This document shows, piece after piece, positions 55,367 through 57,477 of a DNA stretch of 57,477 nucleotides. The DNA is taken from the NCBI GenBank assembly GCA_041690535.1, contig JAWLHA010000025.1, positions 1-57,477 of the forward strand. Direction: 5' to 3'. Numbering within the stretch: position 1 is the stretch's first letter; each line of letters begins with the position of its first letter. Origin of the DNA: JAWLHA01 sp041690535 (GTDB taxonomy: Bacteria > Pseudomonadota > Gammaproteobacteria > Thiohalomonadales > Thiohalomonadaceae). The notes under the pieces are model-generated. The model did no database searches. It was not told the origin of the DNA and worked only from the letters and a program-made list of their open reading frames with translations. A program made the translations under genes and the position numbers.

Positions 55367-57169
55367 TCAGGCTGCGGATTTTCCGGCGTCCTGTTCGGCG
55401 GTGGCGAACTGTGCGCACTCCTTGAACACCCGCTTGTCGCAGCGGCGGCAGCGTTCGTGGTCGAGCCGCTCCTCGACGATGCTCGTCAGCGCCTCGGTCT
55501 TGGAGTGGAAGATGTTCTCGTCGCCGATGGACTTGATGTAACCGCCCTTGTGCAGGATGGAGCAGACCGTGTCCTTGACCTCGTAGAAGTAGAGCCCCCC
55601 ACCCAGTTTGGTGCGGCGCTCCGCCTCCTTGGCGAGGGTCTCGGCACCGGCCAGGTCCACGAAGTTGATCCCCTTGGCCACCACCAGCAGGTGTTTCTGC
55701 TCGGGGTTGAGTGTGTCCACGCTCTGCATCATCCCCTCCACATAGTTGACGGCCCCGAAGAACAGTGACCCGTCAATGCGGATGATCTTGAACTGGGGAC
55801 ACTCCGGCAGCGAATCGTCCGTGGTGAAGGCGCGCTTCGGATGGTGGGGGTTGGGCACCCGGCTGAGCACCCGCGGGCGGGAGGTGCGGCTCAGGTAGAT
55901 GGCCAGCGACAGCATCACCCCCAGCAGGATCGCAAACTCCAGCTCCAGTAACAGCGTGGAGAAGAAGGTCGTTGCCAGCACCGCCGTCTCCGCGTTGCTG
56001 GTGCGGATGATCTGGTGGATATGGTGGAAGTCGATGAGCCCCCAGGCCACCAGAAAGAGGATCCCCGCCATGGCCGCATTGGGGAGATAGGAGGCGTAGG
56101 GGGCGACCAGCAGCGTGATGCCCATGAGCATCACCCCCGCAAAGGCCGCCGCCAATGGCGTACGGGCCCCCGCCTCGTAGTTTACCCCGCTGCGGTTGAA
56201 AGAGCCCGTGGCCACATACGAGGAGAAGAAGCTGCCTACGATGTTGGAGAGGCCTTGGCCGATGAACTCCTGGTTGCCGTCGAGCCTCTGGCCGGAGCGG
56301 GCCGCCAGGGAGCGGGCGATGGAGACGGCCTCTGTAAGGGCCAACAAAGTGGCGGCCACGGCCACCGGGGCCAGCTCCTTGATGGTGGAGAGGCTGAGAT
56401 CGGGCATGGAGAGGGGCGGCAGGGAGGCGGGCAGGGCACCGACGGTGCTGATCCCGGTGTTGGCCTGGCCGTAGCGGCTGTTGAGGAACAGCGATACCAG
56501 GCTTCCGACCACCATGGCCGCGATCATGTATGGGACCCTGGGGATGAACCGCTTGACCAGGATGCCGGTCACCAGGGTGACCGCCGCCACCAGGGTCACA
56601 TAGGGGTTTATTTTATCGAGCTGATTGAACACTTCCACGAACACCTCGTGGAAGTCCAGCCCCCGCGGCATCTCCAGTCCCAGGAAATTCTTGATCTGCT
56701 TGGTGGCAATCAGGATGGCTGCCCCCGCGGTAAAACCAATCACCACCGAATGGGAGATGAAGTTCACCAGCGTGCCGAGCCGCGCGAACCCCATTGTGAG
56801 CTGAATGAGGCCCACCATCAGGGTGAGCGTCAGCGCGAGCCTCACATATTCAGCGCTGGTTGGCTCTGCGAGCGTGCTCAGTGAGGCGAACAGCACAATA
56901 GAGGCGGCGGTGGTGGGACCCGACACCAGGTGCCAGGAGGAACCGAACAGGGCCGCGATGATGGCGGGCACCATGGCGGCGTAAAGACCGTACTCCGGCG
57001 GCATGCCGGCGATGGTGGCGAACGCCACCCCTTGGGGCAGGACAATGACGGCCCCTGTGAGGCCCGCCATGAAGTCCGCCCTGACGTTGGGCCCGTTGAC
57101 AAGGTGTTTCCAGCGGAGGAAGGGTAACAGCTTGTACCAACAGAGCCGACACTGCTGTATCTGACTCAT
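55367..57169 (-). CDS. SulP-family anion transporter with STAS domain
   Basis: A 600-residue inner-membrane transporter. GLTGAVIVLPQGVAFATIAGMPPEYGLYA (about 36-64) is the SulP signature. About 12-14 membrane segments run to residue 435, followed by a STAS domain (about 455-560). Substrates of the family include sulfate, bicarbonate and other anions; none can be read from sequence. There are C-x-x-C pairs at both ends, C7-x-x-C10 and C574-x-x-C577 with C585, which could bind metal together in the cytoplasm. The ATG at 57169 is the first reasonable start. In a sulfur oxidiser, sulfate export or bicarbonate uptake are both plausible. Confidence 0.92.
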   Translation of the reverse strand: MSQIQQCRLCWYKLLPFLRWKHLVNGPNVRADFMAGLTGAVIVLPQGVAFATIAGMPPEYGLYAAMVPAIIAALFGSSWHLVSGPTTAASIVLFASLSTLAEPTSAEYVRLALTLTLMVGLIQLTMGFARLGTLVNFISHSVVIGFTAGAAILIATKQIKNFLGLEMPRGLDFHEVFVEVFNQLDKINPYVTLVAAVTLVTGILVKRFIPRVPYMIAAMVVGSLVSLFLNSRYGQANTGISTVGALPASLPPLSMPDLSLSTIKELAPVAVAATLLALTEAVSIARSLAARSGQRLDGNQEFIGQGLSNIVGSFFSSYVATGSFNRSGVNYEAGARTPLAAAFAGVMLMGITLLVAPYASYLPNAAMAGILFLVAWGLIDFHHIHQIIRTSNAETAVLATTFFSTLLLELEFAILLGVMLSLAIYLSRTSRPRVLSRVPNPHHPKRAFTTDDSLPECPQFKIIRIDGSLFFGAVNYVEGMMQSVDTLNPEQKHLLVVAKGINFVDLAGAETLAKEAERRTKLGGGLYFYEVKDTVCSILHKGGYIKSIGDENIFHSKTEALTSIVEERLDHERCRRCDKRVFKECAQFATAEQDAGKSAA

Positions 57170-57379
57170 ACCCGCGTGACCTAAGCTTGGTTCAAAGGAA
57201 ATTATCGTATTTATAAGAATTTAAGCGGATGATTATATTGCAGAGGGAGGGGGGCCGCAAAGTGGATGTCCCCACCCGGCCCCCGGTCGCAAAAGTGGGC
57301 AGGCCATTCCCGCCGGGGTTTGCCGGAGCTGGCATGTGGTGGGACCGCCTCTGGACAAGGCCCCAGCTCGGCATCGAGG

Positions 57380-57477
57380 CAGGGTAAACGCATACTTACC
57401 CAAGAGCGATGTAAGTCCTTGAAAGCAGGTCGTCGGCCGCATGGATGGGTGCAAGGACGCACTTATGCCGCGGGAGG
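57380..57477. repeat. Family A element cut by the window end
   Basis: Begins CAGGGTAAACGCATACTTAC, followed by CCAAGAGCGATGTAAG and the TCCTTGAAAGCAGG arm, and continues out of the window in the GC-rich middle. The window therefore begins and ends within copies of this family. Between 57170 and 57379 no gene is seen. Confidence 0.9.

Overview
The window looks like a chromosomal stretch of a GC-rich, sulfur-oxidising gammaproteobacterium. The dapA-bamC-...-purC order matches that in enteric gammaproteobacteria. A flavocytochrome c sulfide dehydrogenase operon (fcc) points to a chemolithotrophic or phototrophic sulfur bacterium of the Chromatiales/Ectothiorhodospiraceae kind; that placement is inference. 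Both topoisomerase IV subunits are present, parE near 5.3 kb and parC near 50.4 kb.

Layout. 0-7.2 kb is core: a GalT-family gene (minus), then dapA, bamC, a WalJ/YycJ-like metallohydrolase, purC and parE. 7.2-18.4 kb is a defence island. It holds a HigB-HigA-SecB-like toxin/antitoxin/chaperone locus whose toxin is frameshifted, a type III restriction-modification operon with two small genes set between mod and res, a decayed Mrr-like nuclease and an XRE regulator. Two inverted 150-bp elements (family B) bracket the restriction block. 18.4-31.3 kb is an ion-transport and stress island: three intact CNNM/CorC proteins, two CPA2 antiporters with NAD-binding domains, a tandem universal stress protein, a DUF2076 protein, and recognisable wreckage of at least five further genes (CaCA antiporter, CorC, two Usp, a TrkA_N domain, a DacA-like carboxypeptidase). 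31.7-37 kb has a cold-shock gene, then a five-gene minus-strand operon that joins a cytochrome bd-like subunit with a C-terminal haem c, a partner membrane protein, a small cytochrome c, FccB and a dihaem FccA-like cytochrome. 37-45 kb has a spermidine-synthase-like gene, yaiI, and an operon of corrinoid protein, MtaA-like methyltransferase and a DUF1638-like/GAF/PAS/GGDEF protein. 45-57 kb has an SRPBCC protein, a periplasmic LigE-type ligase, a SWIM/SNF2 helicase, parC, a lipoprotein overlapping a HAMP adenylate cyclase, and a SulP transporter.

The most striking non-genic signal is a dense set of small non-autonomous elements. Family A (CAGGGTAAACG termini) has about 12 copies or fragments; four copies have perfect 10-bp target duplications and two more have near-perfect ones. 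Family B (GTAACTATTCAG termini) makes 8-bp duplications; one copy has been entered twice by family A. Family C (GAGCACCGAACAG termini) inserts at CTAG, and its ends sit exactly on amber stop codons of three genes. No transposase for any of them is in the window.

How the parts may work together: the fcc/bd-like operon could carry electrons from sulfide through periplasmic cytochromes to a bd-type membrane module. The corrinoid operon suggests that one-carbon or corrinoid status is coupled to c-di-GMP. The CNNM/CPA2/Usp group looks like an island for cation homeostasis and stress tolerance that has grown by duplication and is decaying.
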